A DNA stretch of 64,000 bases. Source: Variovorax sp. V213. GTDB lineage: Bacteria; Pseudomonadota; Gammaproteobacteria; Burkholderiales; Burkholderiaceae_C. Below the pieces are notes generated by a model, which saw nothing but the letters and a program-made list of their open reading frames with translations, did not search any database and was not told the origin of the DNA. The first letter of the stretch is position 1. The number at the start of each line of letters is the position of its first letter. Shown one piece after another: positions 27,600-36,316 of this stretch. The stretch spans positions 930,001 to 994,000 of the forward strand of contig NZ_AP028665.1 in NCBI RefSeq assembly GCF_041154455.1, written 5' to 3'. The translations under genes were made by a program, and so were the position numbers.

Positions 27600-30107
27600 A
27601 TGAAGCTGCTGTCACGCTCCGAGCACACGCTGCGTCGCGAAGCCGACGCCGCGTCCATGATCCCGCTCTCGGCGCATGTGGACGAGCATGTGGCCCTGAC
27701 ACGTGCGGGTGACTATGTGCAAACACTGCGCCTTGCCGGCACGAGCTTCGAAAGCGCGGACGACGAGGACATCAACAGCTGGCACGCGCGCCTCAATGTC
27801 CTGCTGCGCAACATCGCCTCGCCCAACCTGGCCCTCTGGGCCCACGTGATCCGCCGTCGCGAGACGGGCTATCCGGACGGACGGACGATGCCCGGCTTCG
27901 CCGACGAGATCGAGCAGCGCTATCGCCGCAAGATGGCTGGCGAGCGCCTGATGGTCAATGAACTGTACCTGTCAGCCGTGTTCCGGCCGCAGCCGACCCG
28001 TGTCGGCAACGCCGCATGGCGGCTGTTCAAGCGCGCGGACCCGGAGGGGGCGCAGGCGGAACTGCACGATGCCCTGGACACCTGCACGAAGCTGCGCCAG
28101 GAACTGCTCGCGGCGCTCGAGCGCTACGACCCCGAAGCACTGGGCATCTATCGGCTGCACGGACAGAACACGCTGTTCTCATCCCTCGTGGAATTCCACG
28201 GCTTGTTGGTCAACGGGGAATGGCAACGTATGCCGCTGCCGCGCGCGCCGCTCAACGAGGTTCTGGCCACCACCCGGCCCTTCTTCGGCAACGAGGCGAT
28301 GGAATACCGCACGGGCACTCAGACCCGCATCGGGGCCTTCCTCGGCATCAAGGAATACCCCACGCCGACCGCGCCGGGCATGTTCAGCGCCCTGCTGACC
28401 GCGCCCTTCCCCTTCGTCCTCACGCAAAGCTTCACTTTCCTGGCCAAGGGCACGGCCACCGACATGATGAGCCGCCAGCATCACCGGATGGCCGCTGCCG
28501 GCGACTTGGCGGTCTCGCAGGCCGAGGAGCTCAAGGACGCGCTGGACGACCTGATGAGCAATCGCTTCGTGGTGGGCGACCACCACTTCAGCCTGCATGT
28601 GCTGGACGACCCCTGCGACGGCGTCGGCGAGGCCGAGGGCCGGCCCCGCCTGAAGCGGCTCAATGACAACGTCGCCCGCGCCCGCTACCTGCTGGGCGAC
28701 GCGGGAATGGTGGTCGCGCGCGAGGACCTCGCGCTGGAGGCGGCCTTCTGGGCGCAGCTGCCGGGAAACTTCGGCTATCGCAGCCGCAAGGCGCCCGTCA
28801 CCAGCCGCAACTTCGCCGCCATGTCGCCCTTCCACAATTTCCCGACCGGCCGGGCCACGGGCAACTACTGGGGCGACGCGCTGACCATGTTCACGACCCG
28901 CGCCGGTTCGCCCTACTACTTCTCGCTGCATGCGAGCGATCCGCGCAGCCCGGACGGCGGCAGTCGCCGCGACGTCGGACACCTCACGGGCGTGGGGCCG
29001 GTCGGTACCGGCAAGACCACGCTGCTGGGTTTCTGCATGGTGGCGATCCGCAATCGCCTCGATGCCACCCAGGTCATCTTCGACAAGGATGAAGGGCTGC
29101 ACATCCTGGTGCGGGCCCTGGGCGGCCAGTACCTCCCGCTCAAGAGCGGGACACCGACCGGCTGCAATCCGCTGCAGCTCGACGATGCGATCGCGGACAA
29201 CGTCGAGTTCATGCGGCACTGGCTCCGGCGCCTCGTGATGCGCACACCGAGCGACACCCTGACCGTCCGCCAGGAAGACGACCTCGACCAGGCGCTGCGC
29301 GGCACCCTGAAGCTCGATCCCTCTTTCCGGCGCCTGTCCCGGCTCGCCGCCTTCCTCGACATCACGGATCCGGAGGGGATGCACGCGCGCCTTCGGAGAT
29401 GGTGTGCCTCGGAGCACGGGGACTATGCCTGGGTCTTCGACAACGATCGCGACGACGTGGCTCCGCTGCTTGCCCGGCACGCCCTGGTGGGATTCGATGT
29501 GACCGATTTCCTGGACAACGAGATCGTCCGTGCGCCGCTGACCCTGTACCTCTTTCATCTCGTCAACCGCATGGTCGACGGTCGCCCGCTGGTGTGCTGG
29601 ATGGACGAATTCGCCAAGCTGCTGAGCGACCCGGCCTTCGCGAAGTTCGCCAAGAACGGCCTGGAGACCTGGCGCAAGAAGAACGCGAACATCGTCACCT
29701 TCACCCAGAGCACCAGCCATGTGCTCGATTCCGGCATCGCCCGCGCGATCGTCGAGCAGACGCCAACGAAGATCCTGTTCCCCAATCCGGACGCGGACTA
29801 CGACGAGTACACCCGGGGTTTCAACCTGACGGACCGGGAGTTCGCGCTCATCAAGGAGGAACTCGAGCCCGGCTCTCGACAGTTCCTCATCAAGCAGAAC
29901 CATGTCAGCGTCGTCGCGCAGCTCGACCTTCATGGCTTCGACGACGCCTTGCACATCATCTCCGGGCGCACCGGCAACGTCCGCCTCATGCGCGAGTCCA
30001 TCGCGACCTTCGGACCGGATCCCGGCCAATGGTTGCCGCCTTTCCGCAGGGCGCTTGCCGCTCGCGCCTCCCGTTCATCTTCACCCCAGGAGATCTCCCA
30101 TGCATAG
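27600..30107 (+). CDS. virB4: VirB4-type ATPase
   Basis: An 835-residue ATPase with Walker A at about residues 463-472 (GVGPVGTGKTTLLGF) and Walker B near 663 (LVCWMDEFAKLL), then the FTQSTSHVLDSGIARAIVEQ region. It powers pilus assembly and substrate transfer at the inner membrane. ATG 27600 gives the family-like start MKLLSRSEHTLRREADAASM and is preferred to an in-frame start at 27537 inside virB3. The stop overlaps virB5 by 8 bases. Confidence 0.92.
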   Translation: MKLLSRSEHTLRREADAASMIPLSAHVDEHVALTRAGDYVQTLRLAGTSFESADDEDINSWHARLNVLLRNIASPNLALWAHVIRRRETGYPDGRTMPGFADEIEQRYRRKMAGERLMVNELYLSAVFRPQPTRVGNAAWRLFKRADPEGAQAELHDALDTCTKLRQELLAALERYDPEALGIYRLHGQNTLFSSLVEFHGLLVNGEWQRMPLPRAPLNEVLATTRPFFGNEAMEYRTGTQTRIGAFLGIKEYPTPTAPGMFSALLTAPFPFVLTQSFTFLAKGTATDMMSRQHHRMAAAGDLAVSQAEELKDALDDLMSNRFVVGDHHFSLHVLDDPCDGVGEAEGRPRLKRLNDNVARARYLLGDAGMVVAREDLALEAAFWAQLPGNFGYRSRKAPVTSRNFAAMSPFHNFPTGRATGNYWGDALTMFTTRAGSPYYFSLHASDPRSPDGGSRRDVGHLTGVGPVGTGKTTLLGFCMVAIRNRLDATQVIFDKDEGLHILVRALGGQYLPLKSGTPTGCNPLQLDDAIADNVEFMRHWLRRLVMRTPSDTLTVRQEDDLDQALRGTLKLDPSFRRLSRLAAFLDITDPEGMHARLRRWCASEHGDYAWVFDNDRDDVAPLLARHALVGFDVTDFLDNEIVRAPLTLYLFHLVNRMVDGRPLVCWMDEFAKLLSDPAFAKFAKNGLETWRKKNANIVTFTQSTSHVLDSGIARAIVEQTPTKILFPNPDADYDEYTRGFNLTDREFALIKEELEPGSRQFLIKQNHVSVVAQLDLHGFDDALHIISGRTGNVRLMRESIATFGPDPGQWLPPFRRALAARASRSSSPQEISHA

Positions 30108-30834
30108 GTACCTTGCTGCCTTCATCCTCGCGGCCGCGGCGTCGCTCGCACCGCTGCATGCGAAAGCCGGAATCCCGGTGATCGACGTCGCCGCCGTCGC
30201 CAACCTGATACAGCAGGTCATGTACTGGCAGCAGCAAATCTCCGGGATGCAGAAGCAGTACGACCAGCTGAAGGCGTCAAAGGACCAGCTGGCCCAGACT
30301 CACAACGCCATGACGGGAAGCCGAGGCATGGAGCAGTTGCTGCCGACCTCGGACCTCACGCGCAACTACCTGCCCCCCAGCTATGGCGAACTGATGCACA
30401 CGCTCAACGGCTCGTCGGCCAGCTATGCCGGGTTGGCCAGCCAGGTGCAGTCGATCATGAAAGCCAACAGCATCCTCTCGGGAACCCAGATGGAAGGCCT
30501 CAGTCCCGAGTTGCGTCAGATCGTCGAGCAAGGGCGGCAGTCGGCAGCGCTGCTTAACGGGATGACGCAGAACGCATATCAGAGCACCAGCCAGCGTTTC
30601 TCGACCCTGCAGGTGCTCATCGATCGCATCGCTTCCGCACAGGACCCCAAGGCGATCCAGGACCTGCAGGCAAGGATCCAGGCCGAGCAGAACATGCTCA
30701 CCAACGAGCAGACCAAGCTGCAGAGCCTCTATCAAGTCGCTCATTCTGAGGAGCTCATGCGCAAACAGCGCGCCCGAGAACAAGCCGCTTCGGGCATCGG
30801 TTCTATGAGATCGCTCCCCACTGTTGACTACTAG
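30100..30834 (+). CDS. virB5: VirB5-type minor pilus protein
   Basis: The 244-residue exported protein has a signal peptide (YLAAFILAAAASLAPLHAKA) followed by AGIPVIDVAAVANLIQQVMY. Long helices (QQQISGMQKQYDQLKASKDQ) are typical of VirB5/TraC. It sits at the pilus tip and helps contact recipients. ATG 30100 overlaps the end of virB4. The last third already has lower GC than the upstream genes, near the start of the AT-richer segment. Confidence 0.85.
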   Translation: MHRYLAAFILAAAASLAPLHAKAGIPVIDVAAVANLIQQVMYWQQQISGMQKQYDQLKASKDQLAQTHNAMTGSRGMEQLLPTSDLTRNYLPPSYGELMHTLNGSSASYAGLASQVQSIMKANSILSGTQMEGLSPELRQIVEQGRQSAALLNGMTQNAYQSTSQRFSTLQVLIDRIASAQDPKAIQDLQARIQAEQNMLTNEQTKLQSLYQVAHSEELMRKQRAREQAASGIGSMRSLPTVDY

Positions 30835-30845
30835 CCGAAACTCAA

Positions 30846-31091
30846 ATGAACAAGAGCACTTGGATACTTCCTGCAAGCATCGTTGTCGTCGCGGCGGCAG
30901 CGGGCGGACCATACTTATTCATGCAGCTTGGGGCCTTAGAACAGGTACCCTCCGAGGTGCGGCATGCCCCCATTCCCCAGACTTCAGCGTCAGAAGAAAT
31001 TGATGGCGCGCTGACTCAGAGAAAGCTTGACGGCATCGGAAACACGCGAGACCTGAAACCGATTCCTATCCCGCAGGGCGCCGCCCGGTAG
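30846..31091 (+). CDS. Small membrane protein between virB5 and virB6
   Basis: An 81-residue protein with one N-terminal hydrophobic segment (TWILPASIVVVAAAAGGPYLF) and a polar tail (residues about 30-81) with no lipobox. The place between virB5 and virB6 is often occupied by small surface-exclusion genes (EexN-like), but those are usually lipoproteins. The GC content and codon use differ from the genes on both sides. I do not recognise the family; an exclusion or accessory role is only an inference from position. Confidence 0.6.
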   Translation: MNKSTWILPASIVVVAAAAGGPYLFMQLGALEQVPSEVRHAPIPQTSASEEIDGALTQRKLDGIGNTRDLKPIPIPQGAAR

Positions 31092-31102
31092 CAGGTTCCG
31101 TC

Positions 31103-32155
31103 ATGGGATTCTTTGCGCAATTCTTTTCTTGGCTCGATAGCCGGCTTGCTGACTACATCGGCACGCACTCAGCACGAGTTGCATCGGCAATTGAACCAGC
31201 CGCCGTGACACTCGCAACCGTCTACGTAATGATCTGGGGTTACCTCAGCCTTTCCGGACGAATTCAAGAGCCGATTTGGGAAGGAGTCAAGCGAATCTTC
31301 ACCGTCGCAATCGTTCTTGGTCTAGGACTTCGGCTGTGGACCTACAACCAAGTCATTGCGGATAGCTTCTATCGAGCTCCAGAGCAATTGGCGGCGTCAG
31401 TCGTTGGTGCGTCCACAGTCGTAAGCGTGATCGATCAGGTCTGGCTTGATGGAACGACGATCGCTGAACAATTGCTCAAGAAGGGAAGTGTGCTTGACAG
31501 TGACTTTGCGTTCTATGTCGCGGGGTTTCTGGTCTACCTGCTAGTCGGCCTAACTGTTGTCGTAACCGCTTTCTTGCTTGGACTATCAAAGGTCGCCATT
31601 GCAATCTTGCTAGCCCTCGGTCCGATCTTCATCGTCTTGCTCTTTTTTGAAGCAACGAAGCGATTTTTTGAATCCTGGATCGCACAGCTAGCTAACTACG
31701 CACTCGTCGCGGTCCTCACTCTGTTCGCTGCGTCGCTACTGCTCAATGTGGTCAAGGCTTATGCCGCCGGCGCCGCAGCGTCAGGCGCAGGGATAACAAT
31801 CGCGGCGAGTGTGCGGGTGTGCGTTGCCTCAGCCCTCGTTTTCCTAGTGATGCGCCAGGTTGCGCCAATCGCTGCGGGACTTGCGAGCGGTGTTGCGCTG
31901 AGCACTTATGGCGTCGTCAGCGGAATGCTCCGTTGGGGACTTGGAGGCGCCAAGCGCACCAGCTACGAGTTCGGACGCGGCGTGCTGGACGGACTGCGGC
32001 GGGAGCCAGGCAGTCGCTGGGACTCGTTCCGCCGTCTGGCGGGCAATCGCATCGGCGCCGGGGCCGCCGCGATCGCCAGTGTTGGCGCTGCGCGCCGCGG
32101 CGGCACGGTGCTTTCCAGAGAGCAGGTCATGCCGAGTGACTCGCGCAATCGCTAG
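31103..32155 (+). CDS. virB6: VirB6-type polytopic membrane protein
   Basis: The 350-residue protein has at least five membrane segments (for example AVTLATVYVMIWGYLSLSG, FAFYVAGFLVYLLVGLTVVV, VAIAILLALGPIFIVLLFF) and the LGPIFI-x-LLFFEATKRFFESW region conserved in VirB6/TrbL. It forms part of the inner-membrane channel. The first 270 or so codons are much less GC-rich than the rest of the operon: 29 of 60 bases are G/C at 31261-31320 against 44 of 60 at 32401-32460. After about 31930 the composition returns to the operon norm. Confidence 0.88.
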   Translation: MGFFAQFFSWLDSRLADYIGTHSARVASAIEPAAVTLATVYVMIWGYLSLSGRIQEPIWEGVKRIFTVAIVLGLGLRLWTYNQVIADSFYRAPEQLAASVVGASTVVSVIDQVWLDGTTIAEQLLKKGSVLDSDFAFYVAGFLVYLLVGLTVVVTAFLLGLSKVAIAILLALGPIFIVLLFFEATKRFFESWIAQLANYALVAVLTLFAASLLLNVVKAYAAGAAASGAGITIAASVRVCVASALVFLVMRQVAPIAAGLASGVALSTYGVVSGMLRWGLGGAKRTSYEFGRGVLDGLRREPGSRWDSFRRLAGNRIGAGAAAIASVGAARRGGTVLSREQVMPSDSRNR

Positions 32156-32170
32156 CACTCGGGTGTGCAG

Positions 32171-32332
32171 ATGAAGCCGTCCATCATCCTTTCTCTCATT
32201 GCCCTTCTGCTTGTTGCGTGCGGCACTCGCCCGCCCATGCCGCCGGATTGCAAAGGGCCCCTCACACCAATCACCATCTCGAACGGTGTTTCGGCATCAG
32301 GAGCGGTCGATGCGCCGGAACGCCGCCCCTGA
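32171..32332 (+). CDS. virB7: VirB7-like lipoprotein
   Basis: A 53-residue protein too short for many gene finders. It starts MKPSIILSLIALLLVACGTR with a lipobox (LLVAC, Cys 17), then a short Pro-rich segment with one more Cys (PMPPDCKGPLTP). The length, lipobox and place just before virB8 fit VirB7, the outer-membrane lipoprotein that stabilises VirB9 and the core complex. It overlaps virB8 by 23 bases in another frame. Confidence 0.75.
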   Translation: MKPSIILSLIALLLVACGTRPPMPPDCKGPLTPITISNGVSASGAVDAPERRP

Positions 32333-33032
32333 CAACTACCTGCTCGAGGCCCGAAACTGGGAACTCGACCGCGCACGTCGGGCAGAGCGATCCACCAGGA
32401 TCGCCTGGACCGTGGCCGCGGCCGCGACGCTAATCGCGGTGCTTGCCGTCGCTGCCGTCAGCGGGCTCACGCCACTGAAGCAGCCGGTTCCCGTTCTCAT
32501 CCGGGTCGACAGCAGCAGCGGGATCGTCGACATCGTTCCCACCTACGAAGGCACGACCGACATCGAGCAGGTCGTGACACGCAACCTACTGCAGAACTAC
32601 GTAATCGCGCGCGAGCGCTACTTCTACGGCACCGCGGAAGCGGACTACGAACTGGTCGCCTCTCAGAATTCGCCTCGTCTCAACCAGGAGTGGGCGGCCC
32701 TGTGGGCCGCCGACAACCCGGCCTCGCCTCTGAACGTCTACAAGGACGGCACTTCCATCCGTGCGCAGGTGCGATCGGTCACCTTCCTCAAGCTGGGGAG
32801 CGGGAAGGACAAGCTGGCACAGGTCCGCTTCACCCGCTCGACGCGTGCAGGCGGCACCGGGGAGGAGCAGACCAGCCACTGGGTTTCCACGATCGAGTTC
32901 GCCTATGTTCCGCCATCGGCGGACAACAAGACGCGTTCGCTCAACCCGCTGGGCTTTCGCGTTGTCGAATACCGCCGCGAGCCCGAGGTCGCTCCGGCTG
33001 GCGTTGCACCCGGCAGGCAGGATGCGCGATGA
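32310..33032 (+). CDS. virB8: VirB8-type inner-membrane protein
   Basis: The 240-residue protein has a short cytoplasmic N-terminus (DNYLLEARNWELDRARRAER), one membrane segment (VAAAATLIAVLAVAAVSGLT), and a periplasmic NTF2-like domain (about 65-230) with the family pattern NLLQNYVIARERYFYGTAEA. VirB8 nucleates assembly of the channel. ATG 32310 is used because it gives the standard start just before the conserved segment. The stop overlaps virB9 (ATGA). Confidence 0.9.
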   Translation: MRRNAAPDNYLLEARNWELDRARRAERSTRIAWTVAAAATLIAVLAVAAVSGLTPLKQPVPVLIRVDSSSGIVDIVPTYEGTTDIEQVVTRNLLQNYVIARERYFYGTAEADYELVASQNSPRLNQEWAALWAADNPASPLNVYKDGTSIRAQVRSVTFLKLGSGKDKLAQVRFTRSTRAGGTGEEQTSHWVSTIEFAYVPPSADNKTRSLNPLGFRVVEYRREPEVAPAGVAPGRQDAR

Positions 33033-33871
33033 CGTCCCAGCGCGTGCACTGCAGATTTCCGTTGGCAATCGGATTGGCGGTGAGTCTCGCGTTCGCCGCA
33101 CCGCACGGCCAGACCGCGACCGTGCCGCCGGCCGGCAAGGTCGATGCCCGGGTACGGGAGGTCGCCTACAACCCGGAGGACGTCGTCAGCTTGCAGGGAT
33201 ACGTGGGCTACCAGATCCATCTTCAGTTTGCCGAAGGCGAGGAGTTCGTGAATCTCGGCTCCGGCGACAACGGCGCCTTTGACATCGGCGCCGAGCGCAA
33301 CCACTTTTTCATCAAGCCCAAGGAAGCGCGCGCCACGACCAACTTCACCGTCCTCACGAACAGGCGGACCTATCATTTCGACTACACCGTCGCCTCCACC
33401 GCGCCCGCAGGCGCCGCCGCGAGGCGCATGGTGTATTCGATACGTTTCACCTATCCGGAGGACGAGGCCCGGGCGGCAGCCGCGGATCGGGAACGGCGCC
33501 GGGCCGAGGCGCGCATGAGCGAAGGAGCGACCGATCGGCCACGCAACTCCGACTACTGGTATTGCGGAAGCGATTCGCTCAAGCCCGTGAGCGCCCACGA
33601 CGACGGGGTGCAAACGCGTCTGCGTTTTCATGCGCGCTCCGACTTCCCGGCCATGTTCGTCCAGAACGAAGACGGTTCCGAGTCGCTGTTGAACTTCAAC
33701 GTCGAAGCGGACGAGGTGGTGATCCACCGCGTGGCGCACCGCTTCGTGCTGCGGCGCGGCGGGCTGGTCGGCTGCGTGGTCAACCGGTCCTTCGTCGGCG
33801 GCGGCAAGCGCACCTCCACCAACACCAGCGCTACAGGTGTGCGGCGCATCACTGCAGGAGACGGTCCATGA
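33029..33871 (+). CDS. virB9: VirB9-type outer core protein
   Basis: The 280-residue exported protein has a signal peptide (FPLAIGLAVSLAFAAPHGQT), an N-terminal domain (DVVSLQGYVGYQIHLQFAEG; FIKPKEARATTNFTVLTNRR) and a C-terminal VirB7-binding domain (YWYCGSDSLKPVSAHDDG; VVNRSFVGGGKRT). It forms the outer-membrane core with VirB7 and VirB10. Start and stop overlap virB8 and virB10 by 4 bases each. Confidence 0.92.
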   Translation: MTSQRVHCRFPLAIGLAVSLAFAAPHGQTATVPPAGKVDARVREVAYNPEDVVSLQGYVGYQIHLQFAEGEEFVNLGSGDNGAFDIGAERNHFFIKPKEARATTNFTVLTNRRTYHFDYTVASTAPAGAAARRMVYSIRFTYPEDEARAAAADRERRRAEARMSEGATDRPRNSDYWYCGSDSLKPVSAHDDGVQTRLRFHARSDFPAMFVQNEDGSESLLNFNVEADEVVIHRVAHRFVLRRGGLVGCVVNRSFVGGGKRTSTNTSATGVRRITAGDGP

Positions 33872-35199
33872 CCTGGATGAGCGAGACCCACCGCGCATCG
33901 CGGACCGGGCCCCCGGGGAGTGGCGACGCGCCCGAGATCGACCCGGGCACCGGAGAGATCCTGTCTGCGCAGCGAGCAGGATCCCCGGGAGGCGCGGCGC
34001 CCCGAGCAGCCGAAGAGCGCCCGACGATCGAAGGCGAGCGTGCCATCCCCTCGGTCAACCGCGAGCGCTCCATCCAGTCGCGCATCAGCGGGTTCCTGGC
34101 GCTGGCCACGATCATCCTGCTGGGCGCCGGATTCCTGTTCTGGTACTACAACACCCAGTATGCCAAGACCCGGGAGGCCGAAGAGGCCGCGAGAAAGGCG
34201 GCCGCTGCACGCGCCGGCGGCGAGATGAAGGTTCCGCCGCTTGGGCGCATCGATCCGCCTGGAGCAGCGGCGCCGGCAGCGAGCGCAGCCCCTCCCTCCC
34301 CCCCGCCCCCATCGGCGAACGGCGCCAACGGGGGCCCGCCACAGAAGACACCCGAGCAGATCGCGCTGGAACGACAGCTGGGCGCCCCGGTGCTTCGGCT
34401 CGCCCAAGCCACCCAGCCCCGCGGCGCCACCACGCCCCACGCGTTCGCGGATCCTGCAATACAGGGCACCGGGGGCGTGCCAGGCATGGCCCAGCTGATC
34501 AGCGCGCTGCAGCCTTATCCCAGTTCGGCGGCACTCGGCGGCAGTCCGCTCACCGCCAGCCTTCGGCCCACACTGACTCCGGCGGTCGCCGCCCAGACCC
34601 TGCCGACACTGCGCATGCTTTTGCCCAAGGGCGCGTTCATCGACTGCACGCTGGAAACCGCCATCGATTCCACCTATGAAGGCATGACCACCTGCATCGG
34701 TGCAAGCGACATCTATGGGGCGGACGGCAAGGTCGTGCTGCTGGAGCGCGGCACCAAGTACGTCGGCGAGCAGCGTGGAACGCCGCGACAGGGGCAGGGC
34801 CGTGTCTTCATCGTCTGGAACGAAGCGCGCACGCCCACCGGTGTCGTGGTCCAGTTGGCCTCCCCGGGCACCGACGAACTGGGGCGCAACGGCCTCCCCG
34901 GCTTCGTCGACACCCATTTCTGGGATCGCTTCGGTGCCGCGGTCCTGATCTCGGTGATAGACGGCGCCGTGCAGACGATCGCCTCCCATCAGCAAAGCGG
35001 CACCTCCGTCGGCAGCGGCGGTGGCGTGGTGCTCGGCCCGCAGGGCAGCCGCGACGTCATGACGGAGGTCCTGCGCAGCACCGTGTCGATCCCGCCGACC
35101 GTCATCAAGAACCAGGGCGAGCGGATCCAGATCCTGGTCGCCCGCGATGTGGATTTCAGGAGCGTCTATGCGCTTCGAAACGAACCGTCCATCCCTTGA
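33868..35199 (+). CDS. virB10: VirB10-type core-complex protein
   Basis: The 443-residue protein has a cytoplasmic N-terminus, one membrane helix (about 76-92: FLALATIILLGAGFLFWYY), a Pro/Ala-rich periplasmic linker (about 115-165) and a C-terminal TrbI/VirB10 domain (LPKGAFIDCTLETAIDSTYE; ERGTKYVGEQRGTPRQGQGR). It spans both membranes and senses ATP use by VirB11/VirD4. It overlaps virB9 by 4 and virB11 by 32 bases. Confidence 0.93.
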   Translation: MTWMSETHRASRTGPPGSGDAPEIDPGTGEILSAQRAGSPGGAAPRAAEERPTIEGERAIPSVNRERSIQSRISGFLALATIILLGAGFLFWYYNTQYAKTREAEEAARKAAAARAGGEMKVPPLGRIDPPGAAAPAASAAPPSPPPPSANGANGGPPQKTPEQIALERQLGAPVLRLAQATQPRGATTPHAFADPAIQGTGGVPGMAQLISALQPYPSSAALGGSPLTASLRPTLTPAVAAQTLPTLRMLLPKGAFIDCTLETAIDSTYEGMTTCIGASDIYGADGKVVLLERGTKYVGEQRGTPRQGQGRVFIVWNEARTPTGVVVQLASPGTDELGRNGLPGFVDTHFWDRFGAAVLISVIDGAVQTIASHQQSGTSVGSGGGVVLGPQGSRDVMTEVLRSTVSIPPTVIKNQGERIQILVARDVDFRSVYALRNEPSIP

Positions 35200-36316
35200 T
35201 TGCGAGCCCGGCACCGCCAAGGGCAGCCGGCAGTTGGCGCGGGCGCACGCGCCTGATTCGACCCCCGCCGAGCCGCCGTCGTCGCTTGCTCTCTTTCTCG
35301 GCCCGCTCGGCCGCCTATTGAACGATCCCGCAGTGACCGAAATCTGCATCAACGAGCCCGGTGCAGCCTTCGTGGAACGGCAGTCCGGCTGGACGCGAGA
35401 GGAACTGCCGTTCGCGAGCTTCGACTGGTGCATGTCCATCGCCAAGCTCGTGGCCAATTTCACGCGACAGCGCATCTCGGCCAACGAGCCGCTCCTGTCA
35501 GCCACCCTCCCGGGCGGCGAAAGAATCCAGATCGTGCTGCCGCCCGCGACGCTGGACCGGACCGTCTCGATCACGATCCGGCGTCCCTCGAACACGCTCT
35601 GGACTCTCGAAGAGCTGGAGAATCTGCACATCTTCGAGACCACGCACAGTGCTCCTGCGGCTCAGTCGCGGCAAGGTGAACCGGCAACCGCGTCGCCCGA
35701 AGACCGGGAACTCACGGACCTCCTCGCGCACCGACAGTTCGTGTCCTTCCTGCGGCGCGCCGTCCAGCTTCGCAAGAACATCCTTCTGTCCGGCGCCACC
35801 GGCTCCGGCAAGACCACGGTGGGCAAGGCGCTGATCCTCGAGGTGCCAACCGAGGACCGTTTGATCACCATCGAGGACGTGAAGGAGCTGTCGCTGCGCA
35901 ACCAGCCCAACCACGTGAGGCTCTTCTATTCGCACGGCGCCCAGGGGCAGGCCCAGGTCACGCCCGGCCAGCTGCTCGCCAGTGCCAAGCGCCAGCGCCC
36001 CGACCGGGTGTTCGTGTCCGAGCTTCGCACCGGGGAAGAGGTCTACGACTATCTGGTGTCCGTGAACACCGGCCACCCCGGCTCGATCACCAGCGTGCAC
36101 GCGGACAGCGCGGAGATGGCCTTCGTGGCCCTGGCGCAGTTGATGAAGCGCAGTCAGGCGGGCCGCGGCATGACTACGCGCGACGGCGTGGAACTGGCGC
36201 AGATGAGCGTAGACATCGTCGTGCAGTGCGCGCGCGAGCGCAGGGACGGCCTGCTGCGGCGCATCGTGCGGGAGATCTGGTATGACCCTGGCACCAAGAT
36301 CCGACGGCTTGCCTAG
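35168..36316 (+). CDS. virB11: VirB11-type secretion ATPase
   Basis: The 382-residue ATPase has Walker A near residues 205-214 (ILLSGATGSGKTTVGKAL), the Asp box (LITIEDVKELSL), Walker B (DRVFVSELRTGEEVYDYL) and the His box (GHPGSITSVHADSAEMAFVA). It is a hexameric traffic ATPase on the inner face of the inner membrane that switches the system between pilus building and DNA transfer. A 20-residue insertion with APAAQSRQGEPATASPEDR (about 160-178) separates the N- and C-terminal domains. It overlaps virD4 by 35 bases. Confidence 0.93.
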   Translation: MRFETNRPSLDCEPGTAKGSRQLARAHAPDSTPAEPPSSLALFLGPLGRLLNDPAVTEICINEPGAAFVERQSGWTREELPFASFDWCMSIAKLVANFTRQRISANEPLLSATLPGGERIQIVLPPATLDRTVSITIRRPSNTLWTLEELENLHIFETTHSAPAAQSRQGEPATASPEDRELTDLLAHRQFVSFLRRAVQLRKNILLSGATGSGKTTVGKALILEVPTEDRLITIEDVKELSLRNQPNHVRLFYSHGAQGQAQVTPGQLLASAKRQRPDRVFVSELRTGEEVYDYLVSVNTGHPGSITSVHADSAEMAFVALAQLMKRSQAGRGMTTRDGVELAQMSVDIVVQCARERRDGLLRRIVREIWYDPGTKIRRLA

